Made by a program: the position numbers and the translations under genes. This document shows, piece by piece, positions 46,776 to 56,627 of a stretch of 64,000 bases of DNA; position 1 is the stretch's first letter, and each line of letters opens with the position of its first letter. The notes below the pieces were generated by a model that saw only the letters and a program-made list of their open reading frames with translations, was not told the origin of the DNA and did not search any database. The stretch spans positions 124,001-188,000 of the forward strand of contig NZ_JAMXEX010000008.1 of assembly GCF_025370775.1 (NCBI RefSeq), written 5' to 3'. The stretch comes from Ancylothrix sp. D3o. Lineage in GTDB: Bacteria > Cyanobacteriota > Cyanobacteriia > Cyanobacteriales > Oscillatoriaceae.

Positions 46776-47906
46776 TCACAGATTGGAGAAAAGCGATATA
46801 TTTGCTGCGGGTAAAATCAACATGGCATCGCCAAACGAGTAAAAACGGTAATCTTTGGCAATTGCTTCTTGATATAAATTAAGCAAGCGTTCCCGGCCTA
46901 TCAAGGCACTCACCAACATCAGTAAACTGGATTTCGGTAAGTGAAAATTGGTGATTAATCCTTCAACCACTCGCCATTGATAGCCAGGGTAAATAAATAG
47001 GTTTGTTTTGCCACAAAAAGGCTGTAACCGGCCTTCAAACGCCGCCGCAGCCCCTTCTAGGGAACGTACAACGGTGGTACCAACGGCAATAATTCTACCG
47101 CCGCGTTCCTTGGTTTGCTGGATTTTTTCGACGGTGGTGGCCGGCACTTGTACCCATTCTGAGTGCATTTTGTGTTCGGTCACGTTTTGGGTTTCCACAG
47201 GGCGAAAGGTTCCAACGCCTACGTTTAATGTCACAAAAGCGGTTTCGATGCCGGCAAAAGCAAGTTTTTGTAGCAATTCTTCAGTGAAGTGGAGGCCGGC
47301 GGTGGGGGCTGCTACTGAGCCGTCTTGTTCGGCGTAGACGGTTTGATATTGTGCCGGTGCGGCGCTGCTTTCTGTGATGTAGGGGGGGAGGGGAATGTGC
47401 CCATAGTCTTCTAAATATTGGATAAGAGACTGTTCTTTTGGTAAGTCAAATTGCAAAATCCGCCCGCCTGTGGCTTCGTCGGTGGCGACAACTGTGGCGC
47501 TTAAATTCGAGTGGGTGGGGTTTTCTTTGGAGTTAAAGAGGATTTTGACACCGATTTTAAGGCGTTTTCCTGGTTTGACTAAGGCTAACCAGTGGTTATG
47601 TTCGATTTCTTCGAGTAATAAAATTTCTACCGGCGCGCCGGTGGTTTTGTAGCCATACAGTCGGGCGGGAATAACGCGGGTGTTGTTCATTACCAGCAAG
47701 TCGCCTTTTTGCAGCAGTTGGGGTAATTCCCGAAAAATATGGTGGCTGTGTTGGTGAGGGGAATTAACAACGAGCAGGCGAGAACTGTCTCTGGGAACTG
47801 CTGGGTTTTGGGCAATGCTACCGCTCGGCAGTTCGTAGTTGTAGTTGTCTAGGGACTGATCGCTGTCGGTTATGGCTGGGTTTGGTTTGGTTTGAGGCTC
47901 GTCCAA
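46776..47906 (-). CDS. queA: S-adenosylmethionine:tRNA ribosyltransferase-isomerase
   Basis: Makes epoxyqueuosine in tRNA by adding the ribosyl part of SAM to preQ1. The 376-residue protein has [21 protein letters not shown] (about 23-43, the usual QueA start motif), [15 protein letters not shown] (about 70-84), the [14 protein letters not shown] motif (about 199-212), [14 protein letters not shown] (about 222-235) and [10 protein letters not shown] (about 273). About 20 extra residues precede the normal N-terminus; no later Met fits, so the start is kept. It is convergent with rpmF. Confidence 0.96.
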   Translation of the reverse strand: MDEPQTKPNPAITDSDQSLDNYNYELPSGSIAQNPAVPRDSSRLLVVNSPHQHSHHIFRELPQLLQKGDLLVMNNTRVIPARLYGYKTTGAPVEILLLEEIEHNHWLALVKPGKRLKIGVKILFNSKENPTHSNLSATVVATDEATGGRILQFDLPKEQSLIQYLEDYGHIPLPPYITESSAAPAQYQTVYAEQDGSVAAPTAGLHFTEELLQKLAFAGIETAFVTLNVGVGTFRPVETQNVTEHKMHSEWVQVPATTVEKIQQTKERGGRIIAVGTTVVRSLEGAAAAFEGRLQPFCGKTNLFIYPGYQWRVVEGLITNFHLPKSSLLMLVSALIGRERLLNLYQEAIAKDYRFYSFGDAMLILPAANISLFSNL

Positions 47907-48334
47907 GGTTTCTGGGGTAATTTCGTTCTTAGGGTGTGGTCGTTAAGGAAGTTGGTAATGTTTATTTCCTATGGTTGTTAAATTTAGCAGATGTTGAGGT
48001 TGTGAGGAATATTAATTTGTAATGTCATACCGGCTGCATGGTTTTTGCCTTCTACATCAAAAAGAGGCCGGTTTTTAAAGGGCTTGATTTTTTTTTGGGC
48101 TTTTTGGTCAATTTTTAGAGGGAAGGCATGGGGAATGAGTGGCTTAAAGATTATCTAAAAATATAGACTGAGACTAAGTATTTTATCCTGTTGTTGGCAA
48201 GTGAAAAAATAACTTGAGTGCTTTGGTATGGGCTGCAACTTTATCGGGTAATTTCTTTTGAGGTTCAGGGTTTGGTTAATAGGCGAATACCTGCTACTAT
48301 CAGGTGAGTCTGTCTGATGGAATAGGAGACGGCT
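47907..48334. other. spacer upstream of queA
   Basis: T-rich, with no supported gene. Possible minus-strand promoter sequences for queA are not distinct. Confidence 0.4.
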
Positions 48335-48436
48335 ATGGAGTTATTGGGGTTAAGCTATGCTGGAATCAAGCGGAAATCTCTCTCTCCTCAAGGGCTGCGC
48401 TTTCTAGGCCGGCTGGTTAAATTTAAACAGAGATAG
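48335..48436 (+). CDS. possible small basic protein (33 residues)
   Basis: ATG at 48335 is preceded by AGGAG (about 48324-48328) with good spacing, and the frame encodes MELLGLSYAGIKRKSLSPQG, then LRFLGRLVKFKQR, basic and amphipathic. It is followed by a hairpin (GATAG-TTT-CTATC, about 48432-48444). No homologue is recognised. It may be a small protein or chance; the ribosome site is the only firm support. Confidence 0.3.
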   Translation: MELLGLSYAGIKRKSLSPQGLRFLGRLVKFKQR

Positions 48437-48607
48437 TTTCTATCTTAAGATAGATGTCAATATTTTTTGGCTCTCTATTAAAGAGAGTAAAGAAAAAAAA
48501 AAGGGAAATTGGGGAATATTACCCAATAAAGAAAGGGGTTTTTCCCGTATTCATTTGCGCCATAATCTTAGACAATAAAAATGTAGCCTTTGCAGAACTC
48601 TTTCCCG

Positions 48608-48997
48608 ATGGAATACCTTTATTTCGTTGCTAATGCCAGTCTCACGCTGAGAATTGCAGAGTACCTGCACACCAGCCCTCATCTTCCGGTTAGTTTTATG
48701 AGCGTTATTCATCAAATAGATGGATGGGTCGTTCGTGTGAAAATGAGAAACCCCCTGAATTTGCAAAAAAGCGGGGATTTCCGAGCGTTTATGAATGAGT
48801 TAGGGATTCCCTACTCGCCAGGAATTCGGTTACAAATGGCTTTATGGAGTTTAGAGAATGGACAATCGCCGGTGGATGTGATGCGGCGTTATCAGGTGGC
48901 TGTGGTTTCTCACGGTCATCCAGATCGCGGCGAAATTGAAGAGTTTCGCAAGCAGTTTGTTAAAGGCTTAGGATATTGCCCAGAAACCCTTGCTTAG
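48608..48997 (+). CDS. conserved hypothetical protein
   Basis: 129 residues starting MEYLYFVANASLTLRIAEYL. The frame is open to a TTG at 48590, but the ATG at 48608 fits. No signal peptide or membrane segment. The pattern of a beta strand-rich N-terminus with HTSPHLPVSFMSVIHQIDGW and a helical C-terminus (GIRLQMALWSLENGQSPVDV, MRRYQVAVVSHGHPDRGEIE) suggests a compact folded protein. I do not recognise the family. Its stop codon directly abuts the stop of the convergent YraN gene. Confidence 0.7.
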   Translation: MEYLYFVANASLTLRIAEYLHTSPHLPVSFMSVIHQIDGWVVRVKMRNPLNLQKSGDFRAFMNELGIPYSPGIRLQMALWSLENGQSPVDVMRRYQVAVVSHGHPDRGEIEEFRKQFVKGLGYCPETLA

Positions 48998-49465
48998 TTA
49001 GTTGGGTGGACAGAAGGCAGACTCGATATACTCAACAAGGGTTAGGTGAAAATTTTCATTCAAAACGGGTTCACCCGGATTGACCGACACATTAAGCGAT
49101 GTCGCCTCTCGATGCCGGTGCTGTTTATAGGGCATTTGTTGGCAACTGACGAGGGCTACATCAAATCGACAGGCTACGTTAGCGAGAACTGGGTGATCGG
49201 CCAAAAAAAGCGCGGCGGCTTGGCCCAGTTTAGCTTGTTTTTGGGGGGTGATGGCAAAAATCCCCCCGGTGTCCCAAGAATGGCGACTGCGAGTTTTGAC
49301 CTCTACAAAGATTAATTGCCCTGTGGGTTGAGAGTAAGCGATAATGTCCAGTTCTCCCCACCGGCACTTCCAGCGCTGTGCTAAGATTTCCCATCCTTGC
49401 TGCTGTAACCACTGTGCGACTAAGTTTTCTCCTAAAGTGCCGGTGTGGGTTGGAGTTTTTGGCAT
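48998..49465 (-). CDS. YraN/UPF0102-family protein (predicted endonuclease-like)
   Basis: 155 residues. The UPF0102 core is LGENLVAQWLQQQGWEILAQ (about 11-30), then RWKCRWGELDIIA (about 31-43) and IFVEVKTR (about 51-58), which provide the D-ExK of a PD-(D/E)xK nuclease fold. YPQKQAKL-like PQKQAKLGQAAALFL is the following helix. The C-terminus after about 110 is longer than in most members. The fold is known for the family; its biological role is not settled. Confidence 0.88.
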   Translation of the reverse strand: MPKTPTHTGTLGENLVAQWLQQQGWEILAQRWKCRWGELDIIAYSQPTGQLIFVEVKTRSRHSWDTGGIFAITPQKQAKLGQAAALFLADHPVLANVACRFDVALVSCQQMPYKQHRHREATSLNVSVNPGEPVLNENFHLTLVEYIESAFCPPN

Positions 49466-49606
49466 CGGCTGGTTTGATTATTTTTGAGGTTTGGCAAAGG
49501 ATTTTAACATTGCGATGAGTGCAATTGCTTGTGGGGACACTTCCGAGATAGGATACTCCTGTAGCGATTGCTACTATTAACCTTTTCTCCAACAGTTAAA
49601 CCCTTA

Positions 49607-50143
49607 ATGCGATTTTCTTTAAACTTCAACAAAATGGGCGATAGAGTTTCTAAACGTATTCCTGCAATTGTATTATCGGTTGTGTTTTCGGTGGTGCTGT
49701 TCCTAACAGCAAGTTTGGTAATTGTCATGCCGGCTTTTGCCAATGATTATAACAAAGAAACTTTGGTGGGTGTGGATTTTTCGGGGCGAGATTTGACGGA
49801 TTCTAGCTTTACAAAAGCTGTCCTCCGCAACAGTAATTTGAGTAATACTAAGTTGGCCGGTGTAAGTTTGTTTGGGGCGACTTTGGAACGGGTAAATTTA
49901 GAAGGGGCTGATCTACGAGGTGCCACTTTAGATACTGCTCGTTTTTTCAAGGCAAATCTTACCAATGCTGTGTTAGAAGGGGCGTTTGCTTTTAATGCTA
50001 AGTTTGATGGTTCTACTATTGATGGGGCTGATTTTACAGATGTTTTGTTGCGTCAAGATATGCAAAAAGCACTTTGTAAAATTGCCACAGGTACTAATCC
50101 TGTGACGGGACGCGAGACAAAAGAAACTTTGTATTGTGATTGA
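49607..50143 (+). CDS. exported pentapeptide-repeat protein (thylakoid-lumen type)
   Basis: 178 residues. A signal peptide of hydrophobic residues (IVLSVVFSVVLFLTASLVIV, then MPAFA-ND) leads into about 15 pentapeptide repeats of A(N/D)LxG-like type (VDFSGRDLTDSSFTKAVLRN, LEGADLRGATLDTARFFKAN) forming a right-handed beta-helix. The C-terminal Cys pair (ALCKIATGTNPVTGRETKET, then LYC) is characteristic of lumenal pentapeptide proteins such as plant TL15/TL17. The frame begins at a TTG (49568); ATG 49607 is chosen. It is divergent from the YraN gene. Confidence 0.85.
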   Translation: MRFSLNFNKMGDRVSKRIPAIVLSVVFSVVLFLTASLVIVMPAFANDYNKETLVGVDFSGRDLTDSSFTKAVLRNSNLSNTKLAGVSLFGATLERVNLEGADLRGATLDTARFFKANLTNAVLEGAFAFNAKFDGSTIDGADFTDVLLRQDMQKALCKIATGTNPVTGRETKETLYCD

Positions 50144-50177
50144 AGAAATCTAACAATTTTCAGAAACCCACACTCCA

Positions 50178-50211
50178 ATATCCCCCCTAGTGCCTTAAAA
50201 AGGGGGGATAT
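50178..50211. terminator. 11-bp perfect hairpin between convergent genes
   Basis: ATATCCCCCCT (50178-50188) and AGGGGGGATAT (50201-50211) form a perfect stem between the pentapeptide gene and dnaG. It lacks a T-run, so it may be mainly an interspersed repeat. Confidence 0.55.
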
Positions 50212-50230
50212 AAGCGAACAAAAATTATTT

Positions 50231-52237
50231 TTACAACCAAGGAACGCTGACTAAATCTTTAAAAGTTGTATAACGTTCTTTTTCTAATTCCTTGATTCGA
50301 GCTTTTTGGGTAAGCAGTTGTTGTTGATAAAATTGCCCTAATTCGAGATTCGTTAATAAGTCGATTTTGTGCAACTCTTGTAAGGCTTCGCGGATTTTAT
50401 TTTCGCAAATTACGCGGTCAATTGATGCGGCGGCGGCGCGAATGACTAAAGGAGTGCGAACTGTATCAAGTTGGGTTTTTTCATCGAGATGAAACAGGTA
50501 AGATATTTGGGAAACTTCGCCGCTATTTTCTGCTAAATAACAATCTTGTAAAGCGGAAATAAGTTTAAGGGGTTCAGCCTGCAAATCATTTAATTCTGTG
50601 ATAAATTGCCATAATTTCTTGTGGGGTTCAAGAGTAAATTCTAATTTTCTTTCTGCTAAAACTTCTATGACGGCACTGCGATATTCAGGATAATGAATGT
50701 AAGATTGTAATAGAAAAGCTTCGGCTTTTTTTAAGAGGTTGGTTTCTCCAGAAACCGGCATTTCAGGTTTAGATTTTTCTGGGGTAGAAACGTTGTGTCT
50801 TAGAGGAGGCCGGCTGCTGATTTTGAGCTTGTTTTCAATCAAAGGTGCAACAATGCAAGACTCATCAATTCTCAAAAGTTCTGCACACCGGCTTGTTATT
50901 TGATTTAGCAAATTTTCCCTAATTATGGGAGTGCGCCGCGAGTCCCGCAAAGAAAGAATTTCTGCACAATAATCGACATAATAAGTAAGCTGATTGTCAT
51001 TGGTGATGTTGGATAATAACTTCACCATTTCTGTTGCTATTTGCTGATATTGATCCGGTTGTTTTAGGTCCTTGGTTTGTAAAAGTTGGTCAATTTGCCA
51101 GGTTAACCATAAAGAGGCACTTTCTAGCAAAATTTGATAATCTTCGGCTGAATAAGTTTTGAGATATTCATCAGCATCTTTGCCGTTAGGGAGGGTAAGA
51201 ATCCTCAAATTGACATCACCGCGATAGGCAAGGGATGCAATTTCACCAATTGCTCTTTCGGCGGCATTTGTACCGGCTTTGTCGGCATCAAAATTGAGGA
51301 TAATTTGCTTTGATTCTGTATAGCGTAAAAGTTGCCGCACTTGGGTTAAACTCAGGGCAGTTCCCAGGGAGGCGACGGCGTTGGTAATACCGGCAGCATG
51401 AAGGGCAATTGCATCAAAATATCCCTCAACAACGATGGCTTTATCTTGTTTGCTGATGGCGGTTTTGGCTTTGTCGAGGGCGAAGAGAGTTTTGCCTTTT
51501 TCAAACAATTCTGTTTCGGGAGAGTTGAGGTATTTTGGCATTTCATCGGTGAGAGTTCTGCCACCAAAACCGATGACTCTGCCTTGAGAATCGCAGATAG
51601 GAATCATTAAACGATCTCGGAAGCGATCATAATAGCCGGTTCCGGATTTTCTGTTAACAATTAAACCGGCAGCTTCGATGAGTTGAACGGGGAAATTTTT
51701 GGTTTCTAAAAGATAATGATAAAGCGTTTCCCAACCGGCGGGGGCGTAGCCAAGTTGGAATTGTTGGATAATTTCTGGGCTAAGTTTGCGTTCTGTTTGG
51801 AGATATTCTAAGGCAATATTTCCACCGGGTTGATAAAGGGCGTGTTGATAGAAATTGGTGGTGATGGCGAGAATTTCATAAAGTTGCTCTCGGAGGGTGA
51901 TTTGGCGTTGAAGTTCTTGGCGTTTTTCGGGTTCGAGGGTACGGATAGGAATTTGATATCGTTTGGCTAAATCAAAGACGACTTCGTTAAAGGGACGTTT
52001 GCCAACTTCCATGAGAAAATTGATAGCCCCACCACCGGCACCGCAGCCAAAACAATAATACATTTGTTTGCTGGGGCTGACGGTAAAGCTGGGGGTTTTT
52101 TCGTCGTGAAAAGGGCATAAGCCGGTGTAATCTTTGCCACTTTTTCTGAGGGAAACTTGTTCAGAAACGATATCGTAAATATCGAGTCTTTGTTTAACTT
52201 CTTCGATGGTGTCGGGATGTAGACGGGGAATTTCCAT
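50231..52237 (-). CDS. dnaG: DNA primase
   Basis: Makes RNA primers for replication. The 668-residue protein has the CHC2 zinc finger (CPFHDEKTPSF at about 41-51, YYCFGCGAGG at about 60-69). DnaG core blocks such as FGGRTLTDEMPKYLNSPET are present. The TOPRIM domain (AIVVEGYFDAIALHAAGI, ILNFDADKAG) covers about 265-350. The C-terminal part (about 500-668) is the helicase-binding region, as usual less conserved. The length is normal for cyanobacterial DnaG. It lies downstream of rodA on the same strand, separated by a terminator. Confidence 0.97.
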   Translation of the reverse strand: MEIPRLHPDTIEEVKQRLDIYDIVSEQVSLRKSGKDYTGLCPFHDEKTPSFTVSPSKQMYYCFGCGAGGGAINFLMEVGKRPFNEVVFDLAKRYQIPIRTLEPEKRQELQRQITLREQLYEILAITTNFYQHALYQPGGNIALEYLQTERKLSPEIIQQFQLGYAPAGWETLYHYLLETKNFPVQLIEAAGLIVNRKSGTGYYDRFRDRLMIPICDSQGRVIGFGGRTLTDEMPKYLNSPETELFEKGKTLFALDKAKTAISKQDKAIVVEGYFDAIALHAAGITNAVASLGTALSLTQVRQLLRYTESKQIILNFDADKAGTNAAERAIGEIASLAYRGDVNLRILTLPNGKDADEYLKTYSAEDYQILLESASLWLTWQIDQLLQTKDLKQPDQYQQIATEMVKLLSNITNDNQLTYYVDYCAEILSLRDSRRTPIIRENLLNQITSRCAELLRIDESCIVAPLIENKLKISSRPPLRHNVSTPEKSKPEMPVSGETNLLKKAEAFLLQSYIHYPEYRSAVIEVLAERKLEFTLEPHKKLWQFITELNDLQAEPLKLISALQDCYLAENSGEVSQISYLFHLDEKTQLDTVRTPLVIRAAAASIDRVICENKIREALQELHKIDLLTNLELGQFYQQQLLTQKARIKELEKERYTTFKDLVSVPWL

Positions 52238-52249
52238 AGTTTTTTAGAG

Positions 52250-52266
52250 GGTGGGACTCTGCCCAC
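52250..52266. repeat. GGGTGGGACTCTGCCCAC hairpin
   Basis: Just upstream of the dnaG start; a relative of the GGTGGGC/GCCCACC palindrome at 21294-21310. Confidence 0.45.
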
Positions 52267-52433
52267 ATACATAATGATAGCTAAAGTTATATTATCGGTT
52301 AGGATTTTAGGAAATTATATCTTTTGGTTTCGCCGGTGGGGTGAAAAATCAGCCTCTTAAATTGCATTTTTAGGTAGAAGCAGGGAACTAAGGAAAATAA
52401 TCAAAAAACCTGAAGCCTAATCTTAAAAAATTG

Positions 52434-52458
52434 CGTTCCCTAGTGCAACTAGGGAACG
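52434..52458 (-). terminator. intrinsic terminator of rodA (CGTTCCCTAGT palindrome)
   Basis: CGTTCCCTAGT (52434-52444), GCA loop, ACTAGGGAACG (52448-52458): a perfect 11-bp stem. On the minus strand it is followed by CAATTTTTT, so it can end rodA before dnaG. Confidence 0.8.
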
Positions 52459-52486
52459 AGAAAAAGACAAGGAAAAAACCAAGAGG

Positions 52487-53740
52487 TTAATATTTCTTTC
52501 GAGGTCGGAAATTGGCGACAGATTCTACTAAACCTATGGCGATAAAATTACTCAGCAAAGCAGAACGCCCATAACTCAGCAAAGGCAAGGGAACGCCGGT
52601 TACTGGGGCTAAACCAATGTTCATCCCAATATTAATAACTACCTGAAAGATAATCATGGAAAGTACGCCAATGGCGATTAAAGATCCAAAATTATCTTTG
52701 GCATTTTGGGCAATTAGAACCAGGCGTAAACAAAGTAACCAAAAGGCGATAAACACTACTAGACAACCAATAAAACCTAACTCTTCGCCTATCGCAGAAA
52801 AGATAAAATCTGTATGCTGTTCTGGAATAAAATTGAGTTGTGTTTGAGTGCCTTGAGTTAGACCTTTGCCCCAAATTTGACCGGCCCCGATGGCGATCCG
52901 AGATTGGATGAGGTGATAACCGCCACCAAGGGGGTCTTTATTAGGGTCTAAAAACAAAATAATTCGCTCTTTTTGATAATCTTTGAGTAAGCCCCAAAAA
53001 ATATGTCCTAACCATCCAGAAGCTACATTAATTACCAGAGATGCTATCGAGCCAAACGCCTGCCAAGGGAGGGTACGCCAGCCAATAATTCCCATTGCAA
53101 TTGACCAAACAACCCACCCCGGAAAATAAATGTTGAAAACAATGGCAGAAATAACCGGAGAAAGCATGAGAATGAGCCAACCAGGGTTAGCTCCCCCCCA
53201 ATAAAGCATCCCCATTGTAATCGCTCCAAAAACAAGGGAAGTTCCTAAATTTGGCTCGGAAAAAACCAGCGCCCAAGGTACAGCAGTAACGGCTAAAATT
53301 TTGAGCATATTTGGAATCGTTGTTGCACCGCGATTGTGGAGAAGTGCAGCTAGGGTAATAATGACGCCAACTTTTGCAAATTCCGAGGGCTGAACGTGGA
53401 AGCCAAAAACGTTAATCCACCGCTGTGCTCCGAGGGCTTGGGTACCAATAAATCGCACCGAAATTAGGGCGATATTAATAAAGCCATAGATAAACCATTT
53501 CCACTGAATTAAAGCCTCATAATGGTTGCGAGCAATTAACATCGCAATGGTTAAACCGATGCCGCCTGTAATCCAGTGTTGCCACCAGTCGGTGTGACCT
53601 AAGTGTAATTCTACACTGCGAATCATCACGCCACCGAGCGCCGTTAGCCCGACTACGAGGCTTAATAAGATCCAGTCGATGTGTTGCCAAGGAGCGAGCG
53701 CCGGTTGGCGACCTATTCTCAGCAGTACGTTTTGCCACAT
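52487..53740 (-). CDS. rodA: rod shape-determining protein RodA (SEDS glycosyltransferase)
   Basis: Membrane peptidoglycan polymerase of the SEDS family that elongates the lateral wall with a class B PBP. The 417-residue protein has about ten transmembrane segments. Signature blocks are FHVQPSEFAKVGVIITLAAL (about 133-152), FLDPNKDPLGGGYHLIQSRIAIGAG (about 263-287), WGKGLTQGTQTQLNFIPEQHTDFIFSAIGEELG (about 289-321) and the C-terminal TGVPLPLLSYGRSALLSNF. These are of RodA rather than FtsW type. No mrdA/PBP2 gene is adjacent, so the pair is unlinked here. Confidence 0.95.
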   Translation of the reverse strand: MWQNVLLRIGRQPALAPWQHIDWILLSLVVGLTALGGVMIRSVELHLGHTDWWQHWITGGIGLTIAMLIARNHYEALIQWKWFIYGFINIALISVRFIGTQALGAQRWINVFGFHVQPSEFAKVGVIITLAALLHNRGATTIPNMLKILAVTAVPWALVFSEPNLGTSLVFGAITMGMLYWGGANPGWLILMLSPVISAIVFNIYFPGWVVWSIAMGIIGWRTLPWQAFGSIASLVINVASGWLGHIFWGLLKDYQKERIILFLDPNKDPLGGGYHLIQSRIAIGAGQIWGKGLTQGTQTQLNFIPEQHTDFIFSAIGEELGFIGCLVVFIAFWLLCLRLVLIAQNAKDNFGSLIAIGVLSMIIFQVVINIGMNIGLAPVTGVPLPLLSYGRSALLSNFIAIGLVESVANFRPRKKY

Positions 53741-54146
53741 ATTTGAGGGTAAATAGAGATTAGTCGATACAGGTATCTTACTATCTCCTCTCTAATATCC
53801 CAAGTATCGGGCAGAGGTTGATGATAATGCCGGTGGGGGGTGAAAATTTTTCTCTGGTTTTCTTGAGGGAGCGGCGGAGGCGGTATTGAGGGGGAGATTG
53901 CGCTTCAAAACGTTAACTCCGGATTCGCCAAAAACGTCCCCAAACCGGCCTTTGGTATGTTTTGAAACCAAAACCTCGTCTTGATGGGGGTTTAGTTTTC
54001 TTATTTGCTGGGCTTTTTTAAAGCAAAGTCAGATTGCTTGGAGCTAGAACAAAGTTAGGTTGCTTTGATAAATCAAGAGTAAATAGTCTTTTTTTTAAGC
54101 TTATTTACCCTTAATTAAAAATATCACCAACCTCTCAATTTCTTAC
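53741..54146. other. 406-bp spacer
   Basis: No gene is seen. Two imperfect direct copies of CAAAGTCAGATTGCTTGG and CAAAGTTAGGTTGCTTTG lie near 54023-54070. A weak minus-strand terminator for the next gene may lie at about 54085-54120 (GGGTAAATA / TATTTACTC). Confidence 0.4.
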
Positions 54147-56627
54147 TTAAGCTAAAGTATCTGAGAGGTAAGCGGGAGCCAAAGCGACGGATTCAGGGCG
54201 ATTTCTTGTTACTCCTAAATTGGGGTTAATATTGAGAACACCAGACTGGTTTTGAATGTTATCAAAACGGAAGATGGCATTATTAGATTTCTCGGCAACG
54301 TAAAGGTTATTACCGTCAAAAGTAATATCAACCGGATTGCCTAAAAATGTATTAGAGCCGACAATTTGAGCCCGCACCGCTGTGTTTCCATTGGCAGCAC
54401 CGGCATTGTTAATTACAAACAATTGACCATCGGTTGCACTTTGAGCACTGCCCACATCAGAAATCAGCAATGTATCAGAAGATTCGACATAAATAATTCC
54501 GTGCAAATTCACAGAAATTTTATTTACTCCACTGGGGTCAAATGGAGTAATAATCCGCGTCGGGCCGTTTGCGCCCAAAGTGGCAAGATAACTATCATAA
54601 ACCAGAACTGTTCCATCAGTTGCGGCTACAAATAGCTGATCTTTTGATGGCGAATAATCTACATCCCAAGGTCGGCGACCGGCCAGATTTGTTGTTTTAA
54701 ACAATGGCGCAACATCGCCTTGAGCTTGAGTATTAAACACAATAATGGCTGGGGTTGTAGCATTATTTTCTGCGACAAAAACAACACCGGCACCATCAGC
54801 AACTTCTAAACCTTTGGGGCTAACCAGGCCGGTGTTTGCACCGGCAATAATTCGGTCGCGTGAGGCATTAAATCCACCGTTATTACGGCTTTCTGCCAAA
54901 CGGTTAACAATTAAAATCCCACCATTGGTATCGTTGCCATTATCAAAAGTAATAAAAGCATCACCTGTGAGATCGTAGGTAATATTTTCCAAACTGGCAA
55001 CTGCATTAGAAGTATTAAATGCTGTTTGCTGTTGCAAATTTGTAGACAGACGCGCCACAAAATCTGTTGCTCCTGTTGCGGGCGGGTTACTGGTGGTGGC
55101 AATGGAACTAATAGGAATTGTTGCCGATTCAACATCAGTAACATCAGGATACATTAACGCTTGCATCCGTTCAGCAGCCAAAGCTTCTGGTTTAGTTTCG
55201 GCCACGCTTAAATCCGGGGCTATATTTCCGCTGGGCCCATTAAAAATGTTGCGGAAAATTAATAACTGGTCTTTAGCTTTTTCTGCAACTAAAGCATCGG
55301 TGCCATTTAAAATTAAATCCACCGGATTTCCCATTTGAGTAGCCGGCCCTTCAATAGTGCGGGATGGTACCACCGCCCCATTAGCACTGCTAACATTATC
55401 GAGAACGTAAATACGTCCGTCTGTGTTGAAAGTGGCGCTTTGTGCAGCAGTAGCGGCTCCCACATCTGTTACAACTAATTGATTCCGCGTTGGTTCATAA
55501 ACAATGCCATGCAAATTAGTAGAAATTTTTGCGCCGAGACTGTTAACAATAGTTAGACTACGGGAAATAGTGGCGGTGCCAAAATTATTGATATTTCCAA
55601 AGTAGTTATCAAACACAGAAACAGTGCCATCTACTAATGCTGCATACAAGCGGTCGTTGGCTTCATCATAGGCAACATCCCAAGGTTTTGCCGGCAAGTT
55701 TGTAACAGCCACCGGCGGAATATTGCCACCCGCAGATGTCCCAAAAACTTTTAAGTCGCCGGCACCATTATCGGCAACAATAATAAAGCCTCTTGTTTGG
55801 GCAATGGCGAAGCCTTTGGGGGCATTTAATCCTGTTAGCGGGCCGGCAATTTCTCGGTCTCTGTTCGGCGCAAAGGCTTCTCCATCAAGTCGGTTGCCAA
55901 TTTTTGAAATAATCCGAATGCTGCCGGCACCTACGATTACATCACCGGCTTGATAAAGATTGCCAACATTATCAAATTCTACGCCTTCATTGTTGCCGGC
56001 AAAAAAGCGTTTTTGGCCTCCGAAAGTTCCGGTGAGTTTATCAATTTCTCCGACGTTTGTGGGGCCGTTATTTGAGACATAAATATTTACACTGCTTGGT
56101 TTACCCATGCGGTTTTCTGCCATGCCGAAATTAACATAGTGTTCAAAACCGCTCTTGAAAATTCCGCCTCGAACTGCTGCTGCTACATCGGGGTTGGCGC
56201 TCAGATAATAGCTGTTATCGAAATCTGCGCTGGGGTTACGGCCTTCAAATTGCCCATTTTCAATAAAGTGCTGAATGCCGGTGAGAGAATCTATGCCAAC
56301 TGCATTTTTAACGTCTGTATTTTGAGTTAAATAGTAATTGGTATCAAAGAAACTAATGGGATTTCGCCCCTCGAATTGACCTCTTTCTATGAAGTGAGCT
56401 AGGCCGTTTACAAATACACCGTTTCTTACGGCAATTGCCACATCTGCGTTAGTTGCTAGATAAAAGCTTTCGTCAAAAAATCCGCTCGGTTTTCGCGCTT
56501 CTAACTGTCCGTTAAGTATATAGTGATCAAAGCCGCTAAGAAAATTTCCGCTTCTCACGGCAGCCGCTACATCGGGGTTAGCAGCCAAGTAATAAGTTTC
56601 ATTAAACAACGAAGCAATGCCTAACAT
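54147..56627 (-). CDS. two-propeller protein with four NPDV-type N-terminal modules
   Basis: 826 residues with no classical signal peptide. The N-terminus has four copies of a 43-residue module (about 8-49, 50-92, 93-134, 135-177) with the pattern FDxxYYLxxNPDVAAAVRxG, then a HYxxxGxxExRxP tail. The rest is two copies (about 180-500 and 500-820) of a beta-propeller-like unit: each has PWDV(D/A)Y, DGTVxVxDxY, NLHGIxYxxxxxxLxxxDVG and GNPVDxxxxG strings. Such NPDV modules occur on large cyanobacterial proteins thought to leave the cell by type I secretion. The function is unknown; adhesion or sheath building is a guess. Confidence 0.75.
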   Translation of the reverse strand: MLGIASLFNETYYLAANPDVAAAVRSGNFLSGFDHYILNGQLEARKPSGFFDESFYLATNADVAIAVRNGVFVNGLAHFIERGQFEGRNPISFFDTNYYLTQNTDVKNAVGIDSLTGIQHFIENGQFEGRNPSADFDNSYYLSANPDVAAAVRGGIFKSGFEHYVNFGMAENRMGKPSSVNIYVSNNGPTNVGEIDKLTGTFGGQKRFFAGNNEGVEFDNVGNLYQAGDVIVGAGSIRIISKIGNRLDGEAFAPNRDREIAGPLTGLNAPKGFAIAQTRGFIIVADNGAGDLKVFGTSAGGNIPPVAVTNLPAKPWDVAYDEANDRLYAALVDGTVSVFDNYFGNINNFGTATISRSLTIVNSLGAKISTNLHGIVYEPTRNQLVVTDVGAATAAQSATFNTDGRIYVLDNVSSANGAVVPSRTIEGPATQMGNPVDLILNGTDALVAEKAKDQLLIFRNIFNGPSGNIAPDLSVAETKPEALAAERMQALMYPDVTDVESATIPISSIATTSNPPATGATDFVARLSTNLQQQTAFNTSNAVASLENITYDLTGDAFITFDNGNDTNGGILIVNRLAESRNNGGFNASRDRIIAGANTGLVSPKGLEVADGAGVVFVAENNATTPAIIVFNTQAQGDVAPLFKTTNLAGRRPWDVDYSPSKDQLFVAATDGTVLVYDSYLATLGANGPTRIITPFDPSGVNKISVNLHGIIYVESSDTLLISDVGSAQSATDGQLFVINNAGAANGNTAVRAQIVGSNTFLGNPVDITFDGNNLYVAEKSNNAIFRFDNIQNQSGVLNINPNLGVTRNRPESVALAPAYLSDTLA

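Noticed and set aside
46417-46779. 120-codon reverse-strand ORF over rpmF
   Set aside because: It is the shadow of the 56-residue L32 gene, which has full family identity.
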